A program made the position numbers and the translations under genes. The notes beneath the pieces were generated by a model. It ran no database searches. It saw nothing but the letters and a program-made list of their open reading frames with translations, and was not told the origin of the DNA. Source: Ramazzottius varieornatus (Eukaryota > Tardigrada > Eutardigrada > Parachela > Ramazzottiidae). From it: 64,000 nt of DNA. Position 1 is the stretch's first letter. Each line of letters opens with the position of its first letter. Below, in pieces: positions 34,862 through 47,509 of the stretch. The DNA lies in the NCBI GenBank assembly GCA_001949185.1, contig BDGG01000003.1, positions 1,507,270 to 1,571,269 on the forward strand, given 5' to 3'.

Positions 34862-35209
34862 GAAAGTTTTGAGCCACTTTCCTCGTGTTCTCAATTTTAC
34901 TTCTGTTGTCTTTTTACTCAAATTTCATCATGCTGTGATTTTTCAATGGATTTCGCCTCTGTCTCTTTTTGATCCTTTCATCAGATTCTGTAATTCCTTA
35001 GTTCTTGTTTTACTCTGATAATTTATACATCATACTTCCGGGTTCGGTTACATTGCAAGAATTTGTCCGCAGTCTACCAGAGGAAAAACGTAAAAGAACA
35101 TTGGTCCCAACCATTAAATACCAGAACTGCATCGATACAATCAGGAACTTGAATAAGTTATTAAGTTTTATCTCGAAGGAATGAGTGAAAAGGCACCGTA
35201 TTCAGATGT

Positions 35210-37960
35210 TTATTCGTCGTCGGAATCGGCCGCGGTCATTTTCAGCTTGGCTATTTCCTCTTCCAAATCAGCGACTCTCGGTTTAGTTGCCCCCTCCTTC
35301 TCTTCTTTCATAGCCAGATAGGCCGCCGCTTCCGTTTCTTCCAAATCCAATTTTAACTGGTCCTTCTCGACCTTGACCTTAGCGACTTCCCTCGTCAAGA
35401 AGTCCGCCACTTCTTTCTCATCGATATTCTGTATCCAGACACAATAGCTGATAATATATAGATCATTTAGAATATAGCGATTCTCTTGGGTGGACCCGAA
35501 CATCTTGCGGATAGCCAGCAGGCACTTCAACAGTGCCCATCGACCAAGACCGAAGATTGCCTGGACATCTTTCACCACTAACGTCGCCAGCTCAAAGTTA
35601 CGGTACAGCGGAAAGCAAAGACTTCGGCGAAAGCAGGACAGCAAAGCGGCTTCAGCTGAGGGGAGCGAGTCCAGGCAGGACAAGGCAGGAGACAGTTTGG
35701 CCACGGTCCAGGAAGATTCCACCTGTAAAACTGAAGACATTCCCGAAAATTGGACAAAAAGCGAGGTGTTTCACCGAATCGAAACCACGATCTCCACCTC
35801 GGCGTCGTGAGAAACCGCTCTACTGTCCGGCATGATACAACAGTTTTGAAATTCTCCTGTTTAATTACTAGAGAGGTTGATACGGAACTCTAGCAGCGCC
35901 AGAAATCCGAGTAGCGCAAGACTTTGGCCCCTCCCATTTCTTACTGTAATCGGCTGAGGTTGAGACCCGCTACGCGATCCAGCCGACTAGCGTAACTTCT
36001 CCGGAAGGTTTTGCAAAACCTCCATCAATTTTCGTAATTAATGACTTTTTGGTAAAATACGATGTCGAATCACACGAAGCTTCCACTTCTAATACAGCAA
36101 CGGAAAAAGTATGTTCAGTTCCGACTGCTTAAAGCTCAAGTGAATCTTGATACGAAAAGAAGCATTTGAAGGCAAAGAAATATCCAGAAAGTGGCAAATG
36201 CCATAGTTAGAGACACAGTTCTTATTATGGCAAGAGTCACAGTTGAAGTTGCAGTCTCATCGAATTTTCGGAAGCCACAGTTACACCCGCAGTCAAACTG
36301 AGATTTTCGTTGTTTTCTAGGTTGACAAAGTCAGTCAAGCGTGCAGTCGTTGCTACAGTTTGACGAATAATTAATAATCGACGTTAAACCCTGAAAGATG
36401 CAGATAGAGGGGCAGTTAGCACCTCGGTGGGACGTCTTGAAAACAAATCTGAGGTTTTGAAAAACTTTTGGGAAGAAATACACACAGAAAAGCTTAGTTG
36501 GAACGTTACTCGGATTTCTTACGCACTCCAGTAACGGCTCATATGCCTTACTCGGGAATTCAGCACCGAGCACATTAGTGGGTTCAGTCGGTTCGGCTCC
36601 GCCCACGTGCTCCCTTTCAATTGGCTCATTCCTACGCTAATCCGATTTCTTGCTCTGCTCGAGCGCCCTATCAACCTCTGAACTGTACTTTACATTTATG
36701 TGGCCACCAGCATGCACTGCGCTTACCGTTGGCTCGCCAAGGGTGATGCGGTGATCGTACGCGAAGCTGAAGACTAATTCCGCCAGCGTGTTCCATGTTG
36801 CCCGTAAATTTTCAGGATGGACATGTAGGTGCTGTCGAGGTAACTCTTTCAGAATATCGAGCTCTTCTTCCGTGTATCGCCCATGCAGAGCGACGTCGAC
36901 GGGCGAAGTGGGCTGGTCCTTCCACCACGGCTTGTAATCCATTACCTCGTGGATTTCCTCATTACAAAACATATCTGCCCTGCATCCAGAAATACCCGAA
37001 TTAACTGAAAAATCAAGAGAACAATACAGTTATCTTTTTACAAATAATGGTCTGGGTCGAAGGCTTCCAGTTCAATTTTTTCTCGAATTGCGTGGACTTC
37101 TTCGGAAGACAGACTATCGACGTCTTTGATGTCGATCACCATGCGTAACTCTTCGGTTAGTCCGTGGAAGACTCCGGACTGTTGTAAACCGAAGCCATAT
37201 TTATGTGGAACGTGGACAGGTGCGGAGGTGGGAGGCTGAACAGTTCCACCGTCTGTTTCTAAAGCTGGAGGAATGGTTTGCGGGTAATGCCAGTCGAACC
37301 CAGCGGCGATACTCGCCACGCTTTCCTTCGTCGGGTCGTAGTTTTCGGTGACAGGAGTGACGAAAGCAGCGTCCAGCTCTTCGATGGTCTTAATTCTCCA
37401 TGAGCCTGGTGGAGTGAGGAGCTTTGTGATCATTTCCAGGTCTGGGAAGTGAGTGCCAGGAGCTTTCTTGCGCATTCGAATGTCGAACGTGGCTGAGAAA
37501 ATGAAAATCAGGTTTTTATTTGACCCAATCAACTTATATGATAAGCGTACCTTCTGCTGCTTGATAATCCGTTTCGACATCCTCTTCCACCACATCACCC
37601 GTTAGGTACAGCCTGTCAACGTGAAAATGGTGCGTCAGTTTTAATACACGAAAATATCCACTTTCGGTGGATATCAAACTATCGCTTCACCGTACCTCAG
37701 ATGATACGGCTTGGAGTAGAAATACAGCTCGTTGCTGACGACCTCAACTTCCGTCTCGGATATCTGCAAAACCAATCATAGCATTGGATCATGGAAGAAT
37801 ACTGCAACGTTGGCTTTGGCATCGAATTTCTCCGACAGTTGCTGCGACTTCCGGCGCAGCGGCACACGAACACGAGTCGATTTACCTTAGCAAAAGGAAC
37901 ACGGATGTGCACGATTAGGTGCCTTTCATTCTGGCTCAAGGTGAATCTCGGGGTTAACAT
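35210..37960 (-). CDS. SHQ1, H/ACA ribonucleoprotein assembly factor (473 aa)
   Basis: Six minus-strand exons join in frame: 37960-37886, 37763-37696, 37612-37551, 37492-37042, 36979-36727, 35722-35210. The N-terminus (MLTPRFTLSQNERHLIVHIR) is a CS-type domain. The middle has KYGFGLQQSGVF and FDPDHYLADMF. The C-terminal SHQ1 domain has PWWKD, LYRNFELA, RYILNDLYIISYCVWIQ and a coiled, acidic tail. In known systems SHQ1 chaperones dyskerin/Cbf5 before it enters box H/ACA snoRNPs and telomerase RNP. Intron 5 is about 1 kb, large for this window. I found no extra exon in it. The length is close to yeast Shq1 and shorter than human. Confidence 0.9.
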
Positions 37961-37984
37961 CCTGTGAGAATGAGGAATCAAACT

Positions 37985-39660
37985 GGATCACGGGAAGATC
38001 CCGGTGGGAAAGATGGGCGGTCAGGGGACGGGATAAAATTTCGGAACGAGAATATTTATTCTCGGAATTCGAGCGTTCCCAAAACCACAACAATCACTGT
38101 TCGGTCTGCTCGTGCGTTCCTTATGGCGCTCCGTTGAGGGAATCCGCCAGCATTCCGCATCCGACGCAGTGTTCCGCAGGTAAACCCTTGTTGAAGTACC
38201 GAACGCCTTGCCATGACACCCGGTCTCTTGGTGCGGCGAGCGGTGCCCAAACGTTTTGCGAGAGCTCCGCCCAAAAGACCGGCCTTCCAGCGGAGCTTCA
38301 GAGAGAATCATAGACCCCTTGAGTCATCGTAGAAAGCTGTTCAGGCATTCCAAAGCCCTTAAACTGGGGCAAACTATGGCAAGCCTGAGCTTATGGCGGA
38401 AGATCAAAGAGAAATCTCTTGGCACCGAAAGTTGTCTCTACCATTAGTCATCTGCTGTACGGACAGGCATAGTGCATTATTATAGCCTGTTGATCGTGCA
38501 GTGCCGTCAAGTGATACTATCAACAGGGTCATCAATTCCGTATTAATCAATACGCCAAAATCTTTGAATGATTAGTACAGAATTGATTGATCCAATGCGA
38601 AATCATGACTCATCAAAATCTTGGAAAACTTCGCCAAAAAAATTAGAAAAATCAGAAAATTTCGGGGAATCATCCTAAGTAAAGGATCGTGCTGACTACA
38701 GCTCGAGCTTCTTCTGATAAGATTGCGATTCAAAATCCCTTGGGTATGCTTGGTAATTTCAGGCTAAATTCAGCACTCAGCAGTGAGCAGCACCGTAAGC
38801 AATTGTGTCAGAGAGTACGAGGTGAGCGACATAATTCGGGTTCGGATGTAAAGTGCATGCACTCGTTCAACGAGCACGATGGCACGCACATGCCAGAGCA
38901 CGGAATCTGGCCGCATGCGCTGTACTGCACTGCAGCTGTGCTGTGCTGCAGCGCATGAACTGACGAAATTTGTGCATACAGCAGAAAGCCATAGACCACC
39001 GCGCAGATGCACCTACCGAAACCTGACAAAAATTAAAGTTTTTGGGCATTCGAACGTCAGCCGTTTAAGCTTTGCCGTACTTTAGGGCAACGTTCTCCAG
39101 GTTGACTACCAATTTCACTGACTGAATTACAAACCAACTCAATACATTGGCGTTCCGCGCAGTTGCACCAGGTCAACGTGCATCTGCAGCACTGCTGCTT
39201 AGCCACTGGGCATGAAAGTTGTGCAGCACAGCGCAGCGTACAGCGCCCTGGTAATGTGCGCAGCACAGTTGCAGCGTACTTTCGGACCTGCGGCCCAGTG
39301 CCCTAGCACATCCAAGCTGTCAGCTGTTTATGCAATGGAACTTGGTGAGCAGGCCGTTTTGTGATCATGTTCCAGCCTAACCTCGTGCGTTTTCGAGCAA
39401 GTTCAGAAACCCTCTCTTGCTAGAGACAATCTTGTCTTGTCCAGCCGAAGATAGACCAGTTCTTCAGGATTACTTTAGTGTATTGGCTGGGTTGACCCGA
39501 AACCCAAAGATGAGATATGGCGCGAACACAGTTCGCCAAAATGGCCGAGCCTGAGAGCGAGTTGGGCTCAATCAGACAATCAGTGCTGGCCAAACATGCC
39601 AGAACGACAAATTCGAAAGCGCTCTGTTTTGTACTATACGGCCTGTCTTGGTCCAGGCAT
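37985..39660. other. Non-coding stretch with an imperfect CTGCAG/GTGCAC-rich foldback
   Basis: No gene recognised. From about 38900 to 39280 two arms rich in GCTGTGCTGCAGCGC and GTGCAGCACAGCGCAGC run in opposite sense, with CAGATGCAC / GTGCATCTG counterparts. This suggests an old inverted repeat of about 380 bp. Confidence 0.35.
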
Positions 39661-39675
39661 CGTTCCGTGACAGAC

Positions 39676-39731
39676 TGACGTCATACGGCTGATTGGTGGT
39701 TGTAGAGCGTTCGCCCCTGTACATGACGTCA
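39676..39731. promoter_or_regulatory. Two CRE palindromes upstream of RPB6
   Basis: Perfect TGACGTCA at 39676 and 39724, spacing 48 bp, 120-180 bp upstream of the start codon. ATTGG/CCAAT boxes lie close by (about 39691 and 39764). Confidence 0.5.
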
Positions 39732-39852
39732 TGTCGCTGGCTAATCGTGCCAAGGCCGTGCAGCCAATATAATGCGCTGCCTCTTCGTATAGCTATATCC
39801 CGGATATCTTTCCTACCTTTTGTCCTGTGCTAGTACTCTTAAGTCTCAAGTC

Positions 39853-40329
39853 ATGGATGATGATTACGAAGCCGGAGATGACTTTGGAGGAGATGATTAC
39901 GAGCCAGCTGACGAGGACATCGAGCCAGACGTGCAGCAGGACGACCAACAGGATCCTGTCGAGGTAATCTCACCAGTACCAGCCTGGTATTCCGGAATAC
40001 CTGGGGGGGTTAACAGAACTATATGGCAACTTGGTTTTGCCGATTTTCAGGTGGTTACCAGTGGTGTTGTCCATCCTACTCCCAAAGAAAAGCGCATCAC
40101 GACACCCTACATGACCAAGTACGAAAGAGCGCGCGTGTTAGGGACGCGTGCACTGCAAATTGCCATGAATGCCCCCATCATGGTCGAAATCAAGAACGAG
40201 ACGGACCCTCTAGAAATCGCCAAGAAGGAGCTAAAGGTCGGGAAGATCCCCATGATTGTTCGACGATACCTTCCAGACGGCACATTCGAAGACTGGAGCG
40301 TCGAAGAGTTGATTGTTACCGACAACTGA
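39853..40329 (+). CDS. RNA polymerase subunit RPB6 (RPABC2), 129 aa
   Basis: Two exons, 39853-39963 and 40051-40329, joined in phase 0. The first encodes the very acidic N-terminal tail ([18 protein letters not shown]). The second encodes the conserved core: [38 protein letters not shown] and [15 protein letters not shown]6 is shared by RNA polymerases I, II and III and supports clamp and assembly. Its length matches animal RPB6. The intron separates the acidic tail from the fold. I used the ATG at 39853 because the frame upstream (from 39820) lacks the acidic family start. Confidence 0.95.
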   Translation: MDDDYEAGDDFGGDDYEPADEDIEPDVQQDDQQDPVEVISPVPAWYSGIPGGVNRTIWQLGFADFQVVTSGVVHPTPKEKRITTPYMTKYERARVLGTRALQIAMNAPIMVEIKNETDPLEIAKKELKVGKIPMIVRRYLPDGTFEDWSVEELIVTDN

Positions 40330-41148
40330 ACGACGGAGGGCGTTCAGTCTTCTCTTTGTCAGTTTTCTTTCTTCTGGTTCTCTCCCCATAGAGCCAGAGA
40401 CAATAAGTGACTCTGGACTGCTTCTGCGAGATAGCGGACATGGATTGTGGACTTATGGTACGGATTTGACAAGTTTTTTTTCATTTGTGTTGTAGGAGGC
40501 TTTTTTCCGGCCACTTTGCTCTCACAACTCGGAACTCTTCGAAATCTCGATCTTTCGTGTTTCCGCTGATTAGAGAACTACACGGGGTCTCTTGTGCCTC
40601 TGAATTTTCACCTCGACTAGTAATAATATCTTTGGAGAAATAACTGTATGCTGAAAGAATGCACTTCCGGTTACAATCGTTTGGCGTCTTAACGGTCTTA
40701 TGGTGTGGCAGGCTTGTTCTCATATGGAGTCAGCTATCAATCAAGACAGGTGGGTAAGTCATCAATTGCTAATCAACCGAAGTGTCTGTCTACTGTTGCA
40801 ACCCTTTTTATCCCACTCGTATCCCACTGTAAATTAACCAAGACTCCAAGAGCAAGTCGGAAGTTGAACGGAAAAGTTGCAACTTGCCAGAGCTCTTCTT
40901 GGAACTTACGGCAGCGTATCAGACAAAACTCTTTTACCGCCAACTAAAAACGGACTAAGGGGAAGAAGAAAGGATCCTAGACAAGCAGGAGATATCTACG
41001 TAAAAGAGAAACAGAAAGTACAGTGTGGTCTAATTATTTCAGCATAAATAAGGAGAATACGTTCATCAACGCAGTAAAGATGTCAAGGTTATCTTCTAAA
41101 AAACTGGTAGTTGTGAAGCGATAAACGGCCTCTTCAATAGAAAATGTG
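40330..41148. other. Convergent 3' interval, RPB6 and eIF1A
   Basis: Holds the 3' ends of two facing genes. No other gene or repeat recognised. Confidence 0.4.
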
Positions 41149-41622
41149 TCAGACATCATCGACGTCTACTTCGTCCTGTTCATCCGAGCTTTCGTCCGAT
41201 TCTGAGCCTCCACCAGCCGCGTCATCGAACATGATACCATCATCCATTCCTTCTTCCACAAAGGTGGTGTTTTCGTTAATCTTGGCTGACTCGGGAATTT
41301 CACCGTATGACTTGAGGAGACGCGCTTCTTCGGGGAAGTATTTCATGATGACATCAGCTTTGCCGTCTTGGAAGTCACGCAAGCCAACGAGGATGATATC
41401 ACCTTGATTTATCCAGACTTTCTTTCGCAGCTTCCCACGAATGTGACATAGTCGTTTCGTCCCGTCAAAACATACCGCCTCCACACGACCATTTCCCAGC
41501 ATCTTAATGACCTGTGCGTACTCCTGACCATCTTCCTTGAAGACCAACTCGCGCTTGTCGTTTTCATTCTCGTTCTTTCCACGGCGACGATTCTTTCCTC
41601 CCTTTCCTTTATTCTTCGGCAT
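41149..41622 (-). CDS. Translation initiation factor eIF1A (157 aa)
   Basis: Single coding exon. It begins with the basic [19 protein letters not shown] tail, then the OB-fold ([53 protein letters not shown]). It ends with the helical part and an acidic C-terminal tail ([16 protein letters not shown]). eIF1A binds the 40S A site and works with eIF1 in scanning and start-codon choice. It is slightly longer than the human protein because of the acidic tail. Confidence 0.95.
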   Translation of the reverse strand: MPKNKGKGGKNRRRGKNENENDKRELVFKEDGQEYAQVIKMLGNGRVEAVCFDGTKRLCHIRGKLRKKVWINQGDIILVGLRDFQDGKADVIMKYFPEEARLLKSYGEIPESAKINENTTFVEEGMDDGIMFDDAAGGGSESDESSDEQDEVDVDDV

Positions 41623-42522
41623 GATAGATCCTTCGAAGACAACCGTTCAACAAGCTTCTTTCTCGAAGTCGTCTTCTACAACTATTGAACACAGAAACAA
41701 AACCAGTCACCAGCCAGGAATCTCCGACAGTTACACAGCAAGAAACAGATCAGATCGATGGAGGAGAAGGTCTTCAAGAGAACGTCAGCTGGAAAATGTC
41801 GAAATGAAATTAATTTATTTTTGAATCAACGCGACGCGTATCGATAACGACACGAATATCGGCTCGACCACGCAGAGTTGACAGCGACGAGTCGACCTCG
41901 ACTTGTCATCGATCACTTGATTGATTGGTTTATTGACTTGGTTACGGCGCATGATTCTCACCAAACAGGTGGCGCCAGGCGGTGCAACAGCAGCTCGCAA
42001 CAGGAGATTCAGGAAGAAACTCTCATCCGACTGCATATACAGAGGGTCCAAAGGTAGGATTCTTGAGCTTTCGACCACGCACATTGAACTGCAGTTTTTC
42101 TTGCTGATTGGGATTGTACCCAGTTTTCTACATGGCACTTGGTACAAAAGTGGACCTGGTGGAGAACTCGACGATGGCGCGGCCTACGATTCCACTGCAA
42201 ATACTGTACCGAGTTGCAGTTGGACTTCGGATGTTCCCGGGGTGAAAGTACGAACCTCAAGCCAAAAAACTCAGGGAAGCTACTTCGACGAGTAGGAAGT
42301 CAGGTGAATAATCTGACCGTGAAATCAGAAAAGGACTGACCGGATGAGATTTCAAACTGCAGATACCGTGAGATGTATCACCGATTCACACCGAAGGCGA
42401 TTTCCTGCAGTTCGCATCGTTCAAGTGTGGGACGTTCGTTCGGCAAGATTGACAGGACGTCAAGCCTTCTTAGTCTCTAGACTATCCCCTTCTAACTGAT
42501 TTTAGAATTCTTCGGGACTGGG
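41623..42522. other. Interval with a possible carotenoid-oxygenase-like fragment
   Basis: A plus-strand frame around 42110-42170 contains IVPSFLHGTWYKSGPG. This resembles the conserved start of BCO/RPE65-family oxygenases (IP-x-W-L-x-GT-x-x-R-x-GPG). No following catalytic histidine segments were found, so it is a remnant at best. The rest of the interval shows nothing. Confidence 0.25.
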
Positions 42523-43973
42523 ATGGCGTCTTCTGTCAATGTCGAACCCGTCCGTGCTGATATCGTCATTGAGCGGACGGAGAACCGTGGTCCCCAAAAG
42601 GACTCTTGGACGTCGTCCCATGCGGAATATTCCTACTGGCCTACGGATTTCTATCGCCGATTGAATAATAACATTTATTCAAACACTGGTGAGCACCTTT
42701 GCTTTTTTTCTTATTCCTTTGTTGCAGACATGAGCAAACTGTACCATTCAGATCCCCGAGGAAGAGGATGGCCCCTCACGGAAAGGTTTGATCTAATTCT
42801 CCTGCTGGGAGTGGGATATCTCGCCATGGTTTACTATGGACCACGATACATGAAACATCGGAAACCGATGGAACTAAAGGGCTTAATGGCAGCTTACAAC
42901 GTCGTTATGGTTGTTACATCCTTGTGGATGTTTCTGGAGGTAAGTGTACGTGGAGCCTATTGGACGAACTCGTTCAAACTCTTCTGATTGACATAAAGTT
43001 CTGAATTTCCATTTTTCATTTTAGTTTGTTATCAACAGTCGAAGTGTCTTGGAATATTTCCTTTGCATATGCCAACCTCATCGAATTTCATACGAACCGT
43101 CAGAATTGCGAGTAAGTTCGATCTGGCATCCTGGTAGGACTTGCTTTTTGAAGTCTTTCTTCTTTAAATCTGCAGATTGTAACGGCGTTTTATGTCTACT
43201 TCCTGAGCAAACCAGTCGAATTCTTGGATACCGCTTTCATGATCCTGAAGAAGAAAAACAGCCAAATCACTTTTCTTCATATCTTCCATCATTTCAGCAT
43301 GCTGTTTATCGTACGTAACTTCCACTGCCAAGGCTTAGACTTCTCGCGGAATCCTCGTATCTGTGATCTTGTTTTCTTCTTCTTTTCACAGACATTCGCC
43401 ACCATGCTCCATGCCCCTTCCGACCAAGGTAACCAACGCTCGACCCGGAAGGATCTACTGGGAAATGCTAGGTCGTGTCCGGAAGTTACTGCACGACATA
43501 AATATTGACTTCTTTTGCAGCCATCTACGGACCCATCATAAACACTTTTGTCCACGTAGTCATGTATAGCTACTACCTCCTGTCCATGTTTCCGGCATTG
43601 CAGCCGTACCTCTGGTGGAAAAAGTATCTCACCCAGTTGCAACTGGTGAGTCGGGCCTCGTTGCTCTCGGAAAGCCTTTACAACAGGTCCTTTCCGGCTG
43701 TTTTAGGTGCAGTTTCTTCTGATATTGTCAGCGACCATTGTCAACCTGGCACGAGAAGACTGCAAATACCCAAGATGGCTCGGATACATCCAGCTCTGGT
43801 TCCTCCTAGCTTTGGTCGTTCTCTTCAGTAACTTTTACGTTCAGTCCTACCTGAAGGACAGAAACAAGCGAAGAGAGAACAAAGAACAATCAAAGACTAA
43901 AAGTGACACCAGAAACGGAGTTCACAACACCACCACGCCCAAGGGTCGAAAAACACACGAGAAAGACCTCTAA
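42523..43973 (+). CDS. Very-long-chain fatty acid elongase, ELOVL family (342 aa)
   Basis: Seven exons: 42523-42688, 42728-42939, 43025-43111, 43176-43310, 43392-43428, 43521-43645, 43707-43973. They join in frame. Several hydrophobic membrane segments are present. The family signatures are K-x-x-E-x-x-D-T (KPVEFLDT, about 167-174), the histidine box HIFHH (about 190-194), and HVVMYSYY downstream. ELOVL enzymes are ER membrane condensing enzymes that add malonyl-CoA to long acyl-CoA. The C-terminus is Lys/Arg-rich and long. The first 60 residues are more polar than in most members. The subfamily could not be assigned. Confidence 0.92.
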
Positions 43974-44254
43974 CAGCTGAAAACAGCTGATATTTAAAAG
44001 CGAGAAGAATATGTCATAATATTCAAAACTGATCCCCGTTGATTATCTTCTTTTTTTAATAGTAAAAAATATTCTACAACGTCGAAACCAGCAGTTATCG
44101 AAGAGATAAAAATGATAAGAGAGGCCTTGTACCTCAATACAATTGAAACCGTGCACTGCTATTGACACAAGAACTAAGAAATAAAAGCTGATCATAAAAG
44201 TCGTTAAAACTACAAAACGCCATCTATAAGATATAAACCGAAAACAGTAACCGA

Positions 44255-47011
44255 CTATGTCAGCGTAGTACCAGGTTTCAAAGAGACAAAGGGTTTGCGT
44301 ATGGGTAACGGATGCGCTTCCGTATTAAAAACATACCCATCTAACGGTAACAAGACCCTCTCATCATCAAACAACAAAAACAAATATTTGAACGTTTCCG
44401 CCAACAAAAAGCTCTCCATATGGTCCCTATGCCTGACCTTCTCTGCTTCATTCACATTCTCGATACTGGCATACCCGCCACTCTGCACTTTGGCGTACTT
44501 CTCAATGGCCAGAAAAACGTCCCATCCCCATTCCTGGTATGTGCTATTCTTGGTCAACCGGTACAAGTAAAACAAACTCTCGACATACTCTGGTCTCAAC
44601 AACGCATGTGCATCGTTGGTCTTGATGTACATATCGACAGTATCGGCGGGTGTGTCAGAGTTCCCTATGTTGAAATGGCCGATCTCCGGACCGAGACCTG
44701 TGGCTGTTCGGACGTACATCTGCCTACATGTGTAAGCGAGGTTCTGTGCGAGAGTTAAGTGATCCTCTGGCATACCGTTCATGTAGCCTAAGGCTAAAGT
44801 GCCTGGGAGGAAACATGCTAAGACGTCCATCTTAGATGAAAAGCGCGGACCGTGGAGTTCGCCGAGGAAGACAAGGTGATTGGGCAAGGAGGAACGCATG
44901 AGGTGCTTTTGGGCACCGGTGATGGCTTGGACATAGTCGTCACGCAGCCAGTCGGAGCGCTTGCCGTCCTGCAACCATTGTTTGAGCAAGTATTCGTAGT
45001 AGGAGTCACCACGGGCTCCGAAGGAGATGACCGCGGATTGGCGGAAGTGACCAGTGACGGCGTTGATAAAGATGGGAACGAGACCATCTTTCTTGGGGAG
45101 CTTGTGGACGATTTCCGCAACATTGAAAGACTTCGTCTAAGAGTGAACATAGATATATTGATGCCTTTTCAAAACATACTATTGGAAGTGCTCGATATTT
45201 TTCCAAAATGGTTCGACTTGTGCGGGAGCTTAACAAATAAATTTGCGAAGATTACTTCCCAAGTGGCGCACGCTGTTGGTTTTGTTGGACGAAAGCGTGC
45301 GCCACGTAAGGCAACAATCTTGCCGAGTTTGTCTGCCGAGCTCCCCATTTTCTGAAACTTCGTAAAAGGTGTGAGAAGATTTTCACGGGTTTTAACGGCT
45401 GCTGTGAGATGAGCCACAATTTCAGATTTCAATTTATTAGTCTGGAATGTATTGGTGGACCATTCTTACAGCGAATTTTGGGTCGCCCGTCACGAAAGAC
45501 AAATCGTTAAATTCAAGCTGGATGGTCGTCACTTCCGCCGTGGAACTATCGGGTCCCCACGAAGGCGCATGCGAAGTCTTCTTCTGCAAGTTCACATCGG
45601 AGTGAGGTACTCCGGACTCTGTCTCGAACGCTACAAGCAGCCGTTCACCCAGGTCGAGTGATTTCTCCTTGAACACATCGTCACCCGACAGATGATAAGC
45701 GCTCAGAAGACCGCCGAGCACTCGAATGGTAATCTCGAACAGGTTCACGTCGACATTCTTGTCGAACGTTAAAGACTCTGTCACCCACTTTTGCGCTTCA
45801 GCAAACTCTGTAAAGTACGACCATGTTAGATGGGACGAGGGTAAATGAAGCGAACCAGTGCGTCATACTAAGTAGCGCATGTTCTCAGTTTTGCTGGGTG
45901 AGAGTGTGCGCCACTTGGGACAGCAATTCGCCTTCCCGCTTACCTTTGGTGAGACCCATGATGTACATGGTATCCAGAGAATCCACCAACGTCAAACCGA
46001 CCTTAAACCACTCCTTGTAGCTCTTTGACATCGGTTTCAGCTCGTCATGTCCCCACGCGTACTTCTTGTACGCGTCATAGGCCCATTGAAAAGCCTCGAC
46101 GACTTGTTTCTGCCGGTAGTTCGCCGCACCAGCGAAAATCCGCGGTTTGGGCACCACCATGTTCTCCTGAACTTGTTCGAAGGCTGGTTTGATGGTTGAC
46201 AGTCTAGCCGAGGTCGACATCCGAGCCTTCTTGCGAGCAAGAGGCCGAGTGTCCACTTCGGCACCGTTGCCACCGCCGACCGAGTCGTTGCCGTTCTCTT
46301 GGTCGATGTCCAACGGTTCGACCCCTTCTGGGAGGTTCTCTTCGGCTGCTGTCTGATCTTTTCCAGTACGTTCTTGTTCAAGTTTGAGTTCTTCGTTGCG
46401 CCGAGCATCTAAATATCGCTGGTGCTTACCCTACAAAACACAGTCAGGCGAAGAAAAAATCATTCGTCGACTGACATGACTGCACGACCGTGCAGGATGT
46501 ATGACATGACAAGATGACGGGTAATTCGACACGTCATACTGCCGCATGACGTCAAGAAAACACGGATAACCGCATGACTGTGCCCATGACACTCTGACAG
46601 CGCTTCGGACGTCAGGGCTTTTCCAGGTGGAATACTATTCGACAAAAATTAACATACCAAATCTTCGGTCTCGATGGGTTTCTGCACCCGTTGTCGCGCG
46701 ATGTGCAACCTGCCATCACTGTCGACATCAATCTTCATGTCTTCCCCATATTTCTGGAATTTCGTGACGGCGAGGAGAGTCAAGAGAAGGACAGCGCAAT
46801 AGAGTACATATCGTTGAAATTTTGAAAGACGATTCCATGTCCGCCAGAAAGGGAAGCGCCGTCGCTGACGGCTGGCGATGTAGTTGTCCGACACCATAGA
46901 GCCTGTTGGGAGTAAGACGGAGGTGTGAGCGTACGACATGGTAATCATAAACGGTAATCGCTGTCGGGCTGGGAAAAAGTACTGGTTGAGCCGCGGTCCA
47001 TGCTCTCTCAT
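44255..47011 (-). CDS. ER mannosyl-oligosaccharide 1,2-alpha-mannosidase, MAN1B1-like (686 aa)
   Basis: Four coding exons: 47011-46658, 46430-45944, 45807-45470, 45136-44255. The N-terminus is a type II membrane protein: Arg-rich cytosolic part, [14 protein letters not shown], then a hydrophobic anchor. The GH47 catalytic domain starts at [13 protein letters not shown] and holds [73 protein letters not shown] and the C-terminal VFNTEAHPL with the calcium-binding Thr. It trims a mannose from N-glycans and supports ER glycoprotein quality control. The start at 47011 gives a length close to human, and 46939 is an alternative. Introns 2 and 3 each contain a hairpin element. Confidence 0.93.
45224..45345. 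repeat. Intronic hairpin element (MAN1B1 intron 3)
   Basis: Begins GGGAGCTTAACAAAT and ends TGCCGAGCTCCC. Core CCCAAGTGGCGCACGCT...AGCGTGCGCCACG is a near-perfect stem. Length 122 bp. Confidence 0.75.
45833..45938. repeat. Intronic hairpin element (MAN1B1 intron 2)
   Basis: Core TAGCGCATGTTCTCA...TGAGAGTGTGCGCCACTTGGGA. It fills most of the 136-bp intron 45808-45943, and its edge lies only a few bases from the splice donor. Confidence 0.6.
46431..46657. repeat. Intron 1 of MAN1B1, enriched in CATGAC words
   Basis: This 227-bp intron has about nine CATGAC/GTCATG-type hexamers, including CATGACGTCA. It may be a decayed short tandem array. The minus-strand frame inside it is not supported as coding. 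Confidence 0.35.
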
Positions 47012-47509
47012 CGACGACACATTCTGCAAAAACACAAACACCCAGTAACGGGCCAAGAGTCAGCGGCTGCCACTATGCTCGACATTCGGAACAACTTCCG
47101 AACCTCGGGAAGAATGTAGTGTTTGCATAGTGTCCATGTGGTACAGATTAAAAGTTTAAAAATCAAAATAATCAGAAACAAAGGCGTGACTAATCAACAA
47201 TCAATGCATCTGAGCACGTTTCACCCAGTTTTGATTTGACTGGTGACCCGAACCACAAGTCTGTCTTTGAGGGGCGGATTTTTTGCTCTTGCTATGCTAT
47301 GTTTTTGCTCGAATTTCTGTTTTATTTCTGTTTACATATCGGAGAGCGAACTTCTCCGCGCATGAATCATTCCGTAACGATCTAGAAGAAGAAGAATATC
47401 CTGGTTATGCTGCTCGATATGTTTCAGGTACGCACCTAGTGAAACAGTTAGCCACCCGCGAATCAAGACAGCGACTGGACGTGGATGTCTTCTCTTGGAC
47501 AAGAAGGAA

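Noticed and set aside
36331-36606. Minus-strand 91-codon frame within SHQ1 intron 5
   Set aside because: SHQ1 exons 5 and 6 join cleanly in phase 0 without it, and it has no family similarity that I recognise.
44852-45355. Plus-strand 167-codon frame opposite MAN1B1
   Set aside because: It is a shadow of the conserved GH47 exon and runs into an intron and a hairpin element.
46460-46645. Minus-strand 61-codon frame starting [11 protein letters not shown]
   Set aside because: It lies wholly within MAN1B1 intron 1, which has good splice sites that keep the frame, and its codons come from CATGAC-rich repeats.
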